A stretch of 42,361 nucleotides of DNA from Bacteroidia bacterium (lineage in GTDB: Bacteria > Bacteroidota > Bacteroidia > J057), in NCBI GenBank assembly GCA_019695295.1, contig JAIBAH010000028.1:1-42361 (forward strand), given 5' to 3'. Of this stretch, positions 17,092 to 26,000 are shown in pieces (within the stretch, counting starts at the first letter, position 1; each line of letters opens with the position of its first letter). The notes beneath the pieces are model-generated. The model did not search any database and was not told where the DNA came from. It saw only the letters and a list, made by a program, of their open reading frames with translations. A program made the position numbers and the translations under genes.

Positions 17092-17790
17092 CTACGTAAG
17101 CAATTTGTTTTTAGTAGAAGTCGTGGCAACAAAATTTTTCAGATAAAACGGCTCATACGTAACGAGGTCTTCAAAGCGTCCCGCCTCAAAGAATGCACTC
17201 AGTTTAGCCGCAAGCCTTTCGGGAGCATGGATTCTCTCCGGGATAATCCATGCGTTGGGATGAAAGGAAAGAAGCGATTTGCATTTTTCCGCCCCATCTC
17301 CCGTAAAAATAATTTTATGCTGGTTCAGGATATCCTCAAAAGGGTTATCCTCCATGATTTTTGCATGTACCGCTACCGTTTCATTTCCTGACTGATCGTA
17401 ACAGGCACAATATACTTCCATTCTTCTTGCGTCAATCATGGGGCAAATCCATGCGTCTGACAGTCCGGCAAAAGGAATAAGAGAAAGCGCAATGTATTCC
17501 AGACTACTCAGAGCAATCAAAGGGATATTGAGTGCCATAGCGATTCCCTTGGCTGTAGATACGCCCACTCTCAGACCTGTATAGGAGCCCGGCCCGCCAC
17601 TTACCGCTACCGCATTCAAATCCTTCATCGTAAGCCCGCAATCCTTTACGATTTGCTGAATCATGGGAGTAATCAGGCGGGCATGCGATTTTTCTATTTT
17701 ATATTCCCACCATCCGATACAGGTTTTTTCCTGAACGAGCGCAACAGTTCCGGTTTCCGTTGCAGTATCTATCCATAAAATATTTGCCAT
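17092..17790 (-). CDS. tsaB: tRNA t6A biosynthesis protein TsaB
   Basis: Partner of TsaD in making N6-threonylcarbamoyladenosine at position 37 of ANN-decoding tRNAs; an inactive ASKHA-fold protein that scaffolds TsaD and TsaE. The start is taken at 17790 (MANILWIDTATETGTVALVQ), giving 232 residues, the usual size. The longer frame from 17853 would overlap the upstream gene by 59 bases and adds residues unlike the family. Key stretch: VSGGPGSYTGLRVGVSTAKG. Its ATG is only four bases after the stop of the barrel-like gene, so it is the last gene of that transcript. Confidence 0.93.
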   Translation of the reverse strand: MANILWIDTATETGTVALVQEKTCIGWWEYKIEKSHARLITPMIQQIVKDCGLTMKDLNAVAVSGGPGSYTGLRVGVSTAKGIAMALNIPLIALSSLEYIALSLIPFAGLSDAWICPMIDARRMEVYCACYDQSGNETVAVHAKIMEDNPFEDILNQHKIIFTGDGAEKCKSLLSFHPNAWIIPERIHAPERLAAKLSAFFEAGRFEDLVTYEPFYLKNFVATTSTKNKLLT

Positions 17791-17794
17791 TTTT

Positions 17795-18592
17795 TTAGAA
17801 AAGTATTCCCCAGGTCCATACAACCCGGTTGTAAGTAATTTTTCCCTCTGCATTAACGGTTACAAAAGTCCATTCTCCCGTTTGATCATTAAAGCGGGGG
17901 ATTCTCTGAGTCCATTTCTGTTCTGTCGCCTGCAACTGAAATCCGACGGAGTACATCCATCCGAATTTTCGGGCGGTATATTCCCGGTATCCAAATCCAA
18001 AGCCAAAAAAAGTACCGGCTTTAAAGCTTTCAGATAATCCCGTTCTGACCGAGCGTACGGCATAGCCCGCTTTTGCATAATACATCGGAGACATCCTTTT
18101 TTTGCCGACATTCCCTCTGAATTCTAAATAAAGCGGATTCACATTGCCGGAAGTAGGGTAAATATGCAATCCGGTTCCGATTCCGGCAGAGGCATACTTA
18201 TTAAAACGGTATCCCAGAGAAAGGTCTGTATTCAGCATAAAAAAAACATCCCTGAAAGCATTTCCAAACCCAATCCCCCCGGCATAAGTACCGTAAATCC
18301 CTTTATCCCGGTAGAGGATATTCATATTTTTTTTGAGCATGGGTAAGCCAATCGTCTCAGGTTTTCCGGAAGAGATACTTTTTATCTCATCATAAGGAAT
18401 AACGAGGGTGGTTTCTTCCGAAATTTTAAGCGTAATAAACTCATTTTCTTTTTTTTCCAGAATTTCTCCATATAAAATGCTGCCATTTTTGAGAATGACT
18501 TTAGGGGAGGACTCCGGATTCTGTGCCTTTATTATCAAAGACAAAAAAAGCAGAAAGATTAAAATAAAAAACGGGATGAATTTATAGCGCAT
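17795..18592 (-). CDS. Predicted outer-membrane beta-barrel-like protein
   Basis: Exported protein of 265 residues with signal peptide (FIPFFILIFLLFLSLIIKAQ). Residues about 30-75 form a small beta domain of the sort that opens many Bacteroidota envelope proteins (KVILKNGSILYGEILEKKEN, then LVIPYDEIKSIS). From about 95 on, alternating strands with many Gly and aromatic residues suggest a short outer-membrane barrel (GTYAGGIGFGNAF, LSLGYRFNKYASAGIGTGLH, GTFFGFGFGYREY). It ends in Phe (VVWTWGILF), as barrels often do. No specific function is assignable. It sits between the symporter gene (19 bases upstream) and tsaB. Confidence 0.72.
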   Translation of the reverse strand: MRYKFIPFFILIFLLFLSLIIKAQNPESSPKVILKNGSILYGEILEKKENEFITLKISEETTLVIPYDEIKSISSGKPETIGLPMLKKNMNILYRDKGIYGTYAGGIGFGNAFRDVFFMLNTDLSLGYRFNKYASAGIGTGLHIYPTSGNVNPLYLEFRGNVGKKRMSPMYYAKAGYAVRSVRTGLSESFKAGTFFGFGFGYREYTARKFGWMYSVGFQLQATEQKWTQRIPRFNDQTGEWTFVTVNAEGKITYNRVVWTWGILF

Positions 18593-18611
18593 TCAATGTA
18601 AAATTAAAAAG

Positions 18612-20180
18612 TTATACTGCAACTTTTGCCGGCGTTTCCGGAGACCATTCGCCTTCCCATTTTGCAATTACAACAGAAGCCAGGCAGTTTCCAATCATAT
18701 TAACTGCTGTACGGGCCATATCCATGAGCTCATCTATCCCTAAAATCAGATAAATCGGCCATTCCGGTAGTCCGAAGGAAGACGCAGTACCAAATAGAAT
18801 AACGAGTGAAGCCCTGGGTACGGCAGCCACTCCTTTACTGGTAAGCATTAACGTAAAAAGCATCGCCATCTGTTGCCCCATACTCATTTCGATTCCGGCA
18901 GCCTGGGCTACAAAGATGGAAGCCAGAGAAAGATAAAGCGTCGTACCGTCGAGATTAAAGGTATATCCTGTAGGCACCACAAAGGCGATAATTCTTCTGG
19001 GAAGCCCGAATTGTTCCAGTTTTTCCATGGCTTTGGGCAGGGCTGCGTCACTGCTTGTCGTAGCAAACGCAATAGAAACCGGCTCGATGATGGCCTGAAG
19101 GAAACGTTTGATAGGCAATTTAATCAGCAGGGCGATGGGAAGCAGGACTGCCACGAGAAACACAAGCAGTGCTACATACAAAGTAGCAAGTAGTTTCAGC
19201 AGATACACCAGTACATCCAGCCCCATATGGGCTACCGTTACGGCAATTGCTGCGCCTACTCCTATCGGGGCATAATACATGATGATATTGGTAAATTTAA
19301 ACATTCCCTCCGAGAGGCTTTCTGCAAAATGAAGCATCGGGGCACGTTTTTTTTCATCCACCATCGCCAGCGCAATCCCAAACAATACACTGAAAACCAC
19401 CACCTGAAGTACTTTGCCTTCCATTACGGATTTCGCAAGATTTTCAGGGAAAACATCAAGCAGTAACTGAGTATGGTCCTTTTGTTGTTTCTCCGCATTG
19501 GCTTTCGCTTCTTTCATGGTCGTTTCCTTGGATTTGACCACGGCTTCCGTAGGCGGCTTGATTCCCACTCCCGCCTGGGAAATATTAATGGCACCCCAGC
19601 CGATGAATAACGCAAGAGTGGTAACGATTTCAAAGTAAACCAATGATTTCCAGCCCATCCTGCCAATCTGCTTTATGTTGGCATGTCCGGCAATTCCTAC
19701 TACCAATGTACCAAAAAGTAAAGGTGCTACGATGGTTTTAATCAGTTTGATAAAAATTTTGCTGAGTACCTGAAGTTCAAGTGCGACACTCGGGTGGTCG
19801 TAACCAATCGCAATCCCGATAACCATGCTGACAAAAATCCAGGTGGTAAGCGTTTTTTTATGAGCAGCATAATGAATCAGCCCGCCCAGAATTACCCAAT
19901 GCGCCACTTCCGGAAAATAATGTGGAATCACTCCCCCCGGAATACAGGTTAATGCGAGTACAGCAGCGACAAGAATACTCATAAGAAAGGCTCCGACCTG
20001 AACGTACCGGTTTCCCATATATCTGTAAGCTGCGGCTGCAACAAGGGCAGCAGAAGTATTTCTGAGCAGTTCGATTACCTCAGCGTATCCGTACAGATAT
20101 CCATTGTATAATATCAGTAAGACTGCTGTCAGAAGTGATAAGCCCATTGCAGTATAGGCAAGTATATGTTTTTTATTCAT
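18612..20180 (-). CDS. Dicarboxylate/amino acid:cation symporter (DAACS) with N-terminal extension
   Basis: Sodium- or proton-coupled transporter of glutamate/aspartate or C4-dicarboxylates, of the GltP/DctA fold. The core begins near residue 112 (WIFVSMVIGIAIGYDHPS) and has the hairpin-loop signature FATTSSDAALPKAME, the substrate/Na segment GYTFNLDGTTLYLSLASIFV and MLTSKGVAAVPRAS. Typical proteins are about 400-440 residues, whereas this one has 522: the first about 110 add roughly three hydrophobic helices (LLTAVLLILYNGY, SAALVAAAAYRYM, LMSILVAAVLALTCIPGG). A charged insert NAEKQQKDHTQ lies in the core. Substrate cannot be told. The YkgJ-type gene ends 62 bases upstream. Confidence 0.9.
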   Translation of the reverse strand: MNKKHILAYTAMGLSLLTAVLLILYNGYLYGYAEVIELLRNTSAALVAAAAYRYMGNRYVQVGAFLMSILVAAVLALTCIPGGVIPHYFPEVAHWVILGGLIHYAAHKKTLTTWIFVSMVIGIAIGYDHPSVALELQVLSKIFIKLIKTIVAPLLFGTLVVGIAGHANIKQIGRMGWKSLVYFEIVTTLALFIGWGAINISQAGVGIKPPTEAVVKSKETTMKEAKANAEKQQKDHTQLLLDVFPENLAKSVMEGKVLQVVVFSVLFGIALAMVDEKKRAPMLHFAESLSEGMFKFTNIIMYYAPIGVGAAIAVTVAHMGLDVLVYLLKLLATLYVALLVFLVAVLLPIALLIKLPIKRFLQAIIEPVSIAFATTSSDAALPKAMEKLEQFGLPRRIIAFVVPTGYTFNLDGTTLYLSLASIFVAQAAGIEMSMGQQMAMLFTLMLTSKGVAAVPRASLVILFGTASSFGLPEWPIYLILGIDELMDMARTAVNMIGNCLASVVIAKWEGEWSPETPAKVAV

Positions 20181-20242
20181 TCCTTATTTGATTAAAAAGT
20201 AAAATCCGATACGAAGATGGTGACAATTCTCTGAAAAAACAA

Positions 20243-20737
20243 TTAAACAGGAATATTCTTTTTCATATTTTCGAGAATGTGGTAAACTGCCGGGCAATAC
20301 AGCGCATTTACAGCATGATAGGAAAGATTGGAGGAAAAGGTAAGATGATTTGTATGAGGATAATCCCGGCAGGCTTTGGGTCTTACTTCATAAATGGAGC
20401 AGGTATTGTCATTTTGAAGAAAAGGACAAGGGGTCTGATTGATAACGGTATCGTTGTCTTCATCATTTTTGAGGTACTTTTTTTCAAAATCAGTATGACT
20501 AATCCCCAGATACCGGGCAATTCTGGCACTATCCGTTTTATTAACCATAGGGGGAATAGAGGAGCAGCAACCCGCACATTCCAAACAATTGATCTTAGCA
20601 AAAACCGTATCATGGGTTTCTTCTGCAAACCGGTCTAACGCTTTACTCTTATGTTTGGTAAGTTTGGAGAGGAATTTTTTATTGGAAGAAAAAACCGAAT
20701 TTTTCTTTTTATTCCACTCCTCAATCAGCGGATTCAT
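20243..20737 (-). CDS. YkgJ family cysteine-cluster protein
   Basis: Small protein of 164 residues that probably binds zinc or an Fe-S cluster through conserved Cys: INCLECAGCCSSIPP at about 51-65, TPCPFLQNDNTCSIYEVRPKACRDYP at about 106-131, and a later Cys in LYCPAVY. These are the CxxCxxCC and CPFL...CxIYxxRPxxCRxYP signatures of the family. Biochemical role unknown. The ATG overlaps the stop of ispD by four bases (ATGA), so the genes are translationally coupled. Confidence 0.87.
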   Translation of the reverse strand: MNPLIEEWNKKKNSVFSSNKKFLSKLTKHKSKALDRFAEETHDTVFAKINCLECAGCCSSIPPMVNKTDSARIARYLGISHTDFEKKYLKNDEDNDTVINQTPCPFLQNDNTCSIYEVRPKACRDYPHTNHLTFSSNLSYHAVNALYCPAVYHILENMKKNIPV

Positions 20738-21450
20738 GTTCCCTCTTTCAGAATGATTTCTCCCAAAAGCATATCTTCGGGAGTAGTGATTTTTATATTG
20801 TGATAATCTCCTTTTACAATTGCAATGTTTTTACCGCTTACCTCCTGAAAAAGAGAAGCGTCGTCTGTGTAGTCATCGTGTTTCCTTTCTTCAAAGCAAT
20901 CCCAGAGTGCAGAGAAGGTAAAAGTCTGAGGCGTTTGTACCTCCATGTATTCTGCTCTTGATACAGGCTGAGTTGTTTCCCCATTTTCAACCGGAATGAT
21001 TCTTCTGAGAGAAAATTTTACAGGAAGGCAGGGGATTGCCGCTTCGTACTCCAGCGCTTTCTCAAAGCATTCTTCAATAACGGCGGTACTCACAAAAGGC
21101 CTTACCGCATCATGAATTGCTACCAGGGCATTGAGATTCCCCAGAATATTTTCTTTCAGGAAAAGAAGTCCTTTGTAAACCGAATGAATTCTCTCCTTTC
21201 CTCCGTTACAGACATACAGATTTTCTCTTTCTTCTTCCGAAAGATATTGTCCGGCAAGGGATTCCCAGTGAGAAAGATAGGCCTCGTGCATGACAATAAC
21301 AATGGGCATATCTTTCTGTACCAAACGGAAACGCCGGATAGTAAGTACCAGAACGGGAAGATGATTTAACAGCATAAACTGTTTGGGGAGTACTCCTCCC
21401 ATTCTGGAACCTGTGCCGCCTGCCACGAGTAAAGCAGTTTTAAGAATCAT
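20734..21450 (-). CDS. ispD: 2-C-methyl-D-erythritol 4-phosphate cytidylyltransferase
   Basis: Third step of the MEP pathway of isoprenoid synthesis: MEP plus CTP gives CDP-ME and pyrophosphate. 238 residues, the usual size. The nucleotide-binding start is LLVAGGTGSRMGGVLPKQF (GxGxRMG...PKQ), followed by VAIHDAVRPFVS for substrate binding and TDDASLFQ and NIKITTPEDML near the C-terminus. All signature residues are present. Middle gene of queA-ispD-ykgJ-type; the gap to queA is 34 bases. Confidence 0.95.
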   Translation of the reverse strand: MILKTALLVAGGTGSRMGGVLPKQFMLLNHLPVLVLTIRRFRLVQKDMPIVIVMHEAYLSHWESLAGQYLSEEERENLYVCNGGKERIHSVYKGLLFLKENILGNLNALVAIHDAVRPFVSTAVIEECFEKALEYEAAIPCLPVKFSLRRIIPVENGETTQPVSRAEYMEVQTPQTFTFSALWDCFEERKHDDYTDDASLFQEVSGKNIAIVKGDYHNIKITTPEDMLLGEIILKEGT

Positions 21451-21484
21451 TTTTCAGTGTTTGAAAATAGATTTTTCGGGATAA

Positions 21485-22531
21485 TTACAGGATTAGCATA
21501 GCATCTCCGTAACTATAAAAACGGTATTTTTCTTTAACGGCTTCCTGATAGCAATGCATCATAAATTCATAGCCCATATATGCCGAAATCATCATCAGCA
21601 AAGTAGATTTGGGTCTGTGAAAATTGGTTACCATTGCATTGGCGATACTGAAATCGTAAGGCGGATAGATAAATTTATCAGTCCACATTTTCTGAGGGTT
21701 CAGAAAGCGTGCAGCAGAAACAGAAGATTCCAGTGCGCGCATTGTAGAGGTTCCTACTGCAATTACCTTATTGCCATTCCGTTTTGCTTCGTTTACCATA
21801 TCTGCTGTTTCCTGCTCAATGGTAAAATATTCAGAGTCCATTCTGTGTTTGGATAAATCTTCCACCTCAACCGGAGCGAATGTACCGATTCCGATATGAA
21901 GGGTAATTTGAGTTTGCTCTACGCCCTGAAGTTCCAGTCTTTTGAGTAATTCACGGGTAAAGTGAAGTCCGGCAGTAGGAGCTGCAACCGCACCGATATT
22001 TTTAGCATAGACGGTTTGATAATCTTCATAATCCCTGTCTTCTACTTCCCGTCCGATATATTTAGGAATAGGTGTTTTACCCAAACGGTGAATTACATTG
22101 AGTAAGTCCTGAGTATTTCCATCAAACAAAAACCGTACGGTTCTGCCTCTTGAGGTGGTATTATCTACCACTTCAGCAATCAAATCATTGTCTCCGAAAA
22201 ATAATTTATTTCCTACCCTGATTTTTCTTGCAGGATCTACCAGTACATCCCAGAGTTTTTGTTTCGCATTTAATTCCCTGAGCAAAAACACTTCAATGTT
22301 TGCTCCGGTTTTCTCTTTGTTTCCAATTAATCTGGCAGGGAATACTTTAGTGTTATTCATCACCATTACATCTCCCTCACCAAAATACTCCAGAATGTCT
22401 CTAAAGGTTTTGTGTTCGATTGTTTGGGTTTTTCTGTTTACAACCATCATTCTGCAACTGTCCCGCGGATCCATCGGATATTGAGCAATCAGTTCATCCG
22501 GCAACTCAAACGAAAATTCAGAAAGTTTCAT
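21485..22531 (-). CDS. queA: S-adenosylmethionine:tRNA ribosyltransferase-isomerase
   Basis: Transfers and isomerises the ribosyl part of SAM onto 7-aminomethyl-7-deazaguanine in tRNA, giving epoxyqueuosine. 348 residues, the typical length, starting [19 protein letters not shown]. Family stretches: [52 protein letters not shown] and [13 protein letters not shown]. The protein is complete. First gene of the minus-strand run, with its own promoter 29 bases upstream. Confidence 0.96.
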   Translation of the reverse strand: MKLSEFSFELPDELIAQYPMDPRDSCRMMVVNRKTQTIEHKTFRDILEYFGEGDVMVMNNTKVFPARLIGNKEKTGANIEVFLLRELNAKQKLWDVLVDPARKIRVGNKLFFGDNDLIAEVVDNTTSRGRTVRFLFDGNTQDLLNVIHRLGKTPIPKYIGREVEDRDYEDYQTVYAKNIGAVAAPTAGLHFTRELLKRLELQGVEQTQITLHIGIGTFAPVEVEDLSKHRMDSEYFTIEQETADMVNEAKRNGNKVIAVGTSTMRALESSVSAARFLNPQKMWTDKFIYPPYDFSIANAMVTNFHRPKSTLLMMISAYMGYEFMMHCYQEAVKEKYRFYSYGDAMLIL

Positions 22532-22559
22532 TTTTTATAGATTTTTTAAAAATACGCCG

Positions 22560-22590
22560 CAAAAATACATTCTCAAAATGCGTTTGTCAA
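22560..22590 (-). promoter_or_regulatory. Promoter of the queA operon
   Basis: On the minus strand TTG (22588-22590), a 20-base spacer and TATTTTTG (22560-22567) match the Bacteroidota consensus. The predicted leader is about 25 bases. It is likely to drive queA, ispD and the YkgJ-type gene, and perhaps the genes after them. Confidence 0.65.
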
Positions 22591-22644
22591 GGGTTAAGCA
22601 AAATAATTTGAGAAATCCCTCATTAAGTAGGATAAAAACACCGT

Positions 22645-22658
22645 TTTAAGGCCTTAAA
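22645..22658. promoter_or_regulatory. 14-bp perfect palindrome TTTAAGGCCTTAAA
   Basis: An uninterrupted palindrome in the 166-bp gap upstream of queA, about 55 bases before its -33 element. It could be an operator for a dimeric regulator; no regulator gene is adjacent. Confidence 0.35.
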
Positions 22659-22697
22659 GGACACTTTATTACGGGAATGTGGATAAAATTCAGGCTC

Positions 22698-22910
22698 TTA
22701 TTGTTTTTCTACCTTAAAACCGGAAGGCCTCAGTGTTTTTTCGATTAATTCAAAAGTGAGGTCTTCTCCTTTAATCGTAATGAGTTTATCCGGATTCTGA
22801 GTATCTACCACCCATTCCTGAATTTTGGATTCTTTGTTTAAAAAAGGAGTTACCTTCTGAACGCAGTTATTGCAGTTGATGTTGGATTTTAAAACAAGTG
22901 TGTTTTGCAT
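22698..22910 (-). CDS. Heavy-metal-associated (HMA) domain mini-protein
   Basis: 70-residue ferredoxin-fold protein related to CopZ-type copper chaperones. The start is taken at 22910 (MQNTLVLKSNINCNNCVQKV); the longer frame from 23006 would run back into the terminator hairpin and adds an unrelated segment. The metal motif is CNNC (Cys13 and Cys16). The usual GMTCxxC is changed to NINCNNC, a wording common in Bacteroidota HMA proteins. The C-terminal half has ITIKGEDLTFELIEKTLRPSGFKVE, as in the family. No copper ATPase is nearby. Copper binding is inferred. Confidence 0.85.
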   Translation of the reverse strand: MQNTLVLKSNINCNNCVQKVTPFLNKESKIQEWVVDTQNPDKLITIKGEDLTFELIEKTLRPSGFKVEKQ

Positions 22911-22969
22911 ATTTTTTGAGATGAATGTTTCTATCTCATCAACCCAAAAATGAGGCAGATAGTTTGATG

Positions 22970-23001
22970 AAAAAAACGGAAGGAAATGACTCCCTCCGTT
23001 T
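22970..23001 (-). terminator. Intrinsic terminator of the giant T9SS gene
   Basis: On the minus strand AAACGGAGGGA (23001-22991) pairs with TCCTTCCGTTT (22984-22974) with one G-U, a 6-base loop, then a run of seven or more T. It lies 43 bases beyond the stop of the giant gene and just upstream of the HMA gene. Confidence 0.82.
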
Positions 23002-23044
23002 TCCAATATGTTTATTTTTTAATAAAACGCTGTCAACCGTAGTT

Positions 23045-26000
23045 TTAGCGGATAATTATAACACTTCCCCCTCTTTCAAAACCCCTTCCATCATTCATGG
23101 TGCAACGGAATTTATAGACATAGGTGCCTTCCGGTAAATCTCTTCCGCTTTTATCTTTCCCGTTCCAGGTATCAGAAGGAGAGGTTAATGCAGCGACAAG
23201 AGTACCCCATCTGCTATAAATCAAACATTCCATTTGTGTAATTCCCTGACCGGATACATAAAACAAATCATTTACCATATCTCCGTTGGGAGAGAAGGCG
23301 TTCGGGAAATATACTACTCCGTTGGGAATGATATGATATGTCAGAGAGTACGTGTCCGGACAATCCGTAAATCCATTGTAAGCAGTCAGGCTGACTGTAT
23401 AAGTGCCATGAGTCTGAAAAGTATGCGTAGGGTTTTCCTTATTGCTTATACTTCCGTCTCCGAAATTCCAGCTGTAACCTGAGCCTCCCTGAGTCAGGTT
23501 TTCAAAGGCAATCGTTGCATTATTCAGGACAATGGAATCAGCATTGGTAGGATTACTGTTAAAAAATGCAGTTGCCGGTGGCCTGTTGTTAATATCAACA
23601 TCAAAGGAAACCTGACATCCGTTGGCATCTGTAAGAAAAGCGGTATAGGTTCCGGCTGCAACATCTGATATCTCAGGTCCGGTTTGCACAGGAGTGGTAT
23701 TCCATGAAATCGTATAAGGCATAGTTCCGCCGGATGCTTTTACAGCGGCTTTGCCATTCGGTAAATCGCAGTAGGCATTCACAACCCAGTCCAGTGCCAT
23801 TTTTAATTTTTGAGGCTGAACGATGGATTCCGTTGCGGTTTGAGTACATCCGTTTGTATCCCTTACCGTAATCAGATAAGTTCCGGTACTCATACCCGTA
23901 GCCGTAGGTGTGTACTGACGGGGAATTGTATTCCATGTGTAAGTATAACCTGGTGTGCCCCCATTGGCAATTACGCCTGCCGTTCCGCTATCATCATCAA
24001 AGCATAGCAAATCTGTGTGAGAGGTCTGTATATTAAGCGGAGAAGCCGGTTGAGTAAGGGCAAAATTACGGGAAATCGTACATCCGTTTGCATCGGTAAC
24101 GGTTACGGAGTAATTTCCGGCAGTCAGTCCGGATGCCGTATTGGTTGCAGAAGCTGAACCGGTCCAGTTGTAACTATAGGGAGCAGTTCCTCCGGAAATA
24201 ACCACTTTGGCCTGTCCGGTTGCCTCGCCGAAGCATTTTACATTTACCTGAGACGAAATTGCTCTCAAAGAATCCGGCTCTGCAAGGGTGAATGATTTGA
24301 TGATTTGGCAATTATTCGCATCGTTTACGGTAACGGTATAGTTTCCGGCTCCCAGATTCATCATAGCATTGACATTCATCCCGGGATTGTGACTCCAGGT
24401 ATAAGTGTAAGGCATTGTGCCGCCGCTGATATTGACCACCGCTGACCCGTTCGCATCACCGAAGCAGTTCAAAGGAGTAATGATGGTGTTTTCGGCAAGT
24501 ACAGCAGGCGCAACTATCATCACAGGTAACGACTGAGAAGTAACACATCCAATGGCCAGTGCATCCGCAATAAATACAGTGTAGTTTCCGGAGTTGAGTG
24601 TGGCAGAGTCGGTAAACTGAGCCGGAGTACTATTCCAGGAATAACTGTATGAACCCGAACCTCCGCTTACACTAACAGAAGCAGAACCCGGTAATCCGGC
24701 ACAAAGCGGCTGATTAATCTGGGAAATCGCTGCTACAAGGGGAGAAGGCGGGTTGATGGTGATACTGAAAGTACAGACACTGATTAGTCCGGCGGCGTCT
24801 GTAGCAGTATAGGTTACATTGGTTGTACCCAGGGGGAAAACCGAGCCGGGAGTATGACTTGAGACAAATGCTGGTATTCCGCAATTGTCAGCGGCTGTAG
24901 GAGCAGTCCAGGAAACCGTGGTGTCACAACCTGCTCCCAGATTGATGACCATATTGGAAGGGCAGTTGCTGATTACCGGTGGTGTTGCATCAGAAATTGT
25001 CACGGTAAATATACAGTTGGCGGTATTGCCGGCGGCATCCGTTGCGAGATAAGTAACGGTAGTAGTCCCTAACGGGAAAGTGCTTCCGGGAGCAATAGCA
25101 GTACTCAGGGTTGCTCCTGCACAGTTGTCCGAAACAGTAGGGGCAATCCAGTTTACGAAAGCATCACAATTCGGGCCTGCGTTTTGGGTGATATTCGCCG
25201 GACAGTTATTGATTACCGGAGGAGTATTGTCGGTTACCGTTACTGTAAAAGAACAGGTACTGGTAAAACCTAAAGCATCCGTTGCGGTATAGGTGACCAC
25301 TGTGCTTCCCAGTGCAAAAGAGGTTCCGGGGTTATGGGTGGAGGCCAAAGCTACGCCCGGACAGTTGTCGGTAGCGGTAGGGGCAGTCCAGTTTACAATT
25401 GCAGCACAGTTTGCCCCGGCATTTACACTGATATTCGCCGGACAGTTGGCAATTACAGGATTTTCATTATCGGTTACTGTAACCGTAAAGGTGCAGGTAT
25501 CCTGATTTCCTCCCGGGTCAGTAGCGATATAGGTTACTACAGTGGCTCCTGTCGGGAAAAAACTACCGGGCGTATGAGATGCATTGACTATGGCAGAGCA
25601 GTTATCATTCACAGTAGGAGCAGTCCAGGATACAATTGCACCACACTGACCGGAATCGTTGTTTTGAGAAATATTAGCCGGACAACCGGAGAAAACGGGA
25701 GGGACAGAGTCGTTCAGGGTTACTACAGCATTGCAGGTGGAGATATTTCCGTTTACATCTGTTACTGTTAATACTACATTATTGGCACCAGGCGTTGTAC
25801 AGTTAAATGTGGAGGGGGAAACCGTCACAGAGGCAATGCCACAATTGTCAAAACTACCATTATCAATCTGAGCGGCTGTAATACTCGCACTACCGGAAGC
25901 ATCGAGTTGTATGGATATATTCTGGCAGATAGCGGTAGGAGGAATACTGTCCTGAACAGTAACCGTTGAAGTACAGGTACTTATATTCCCATTCACATCA

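Noticed and set aside
22911-23006. 32-residue N-terminal extension of the HMA protein
   Set aside because: It lies across the terminator of the giant gene, and the HMA fold starts exactly at the ATG at 22910.
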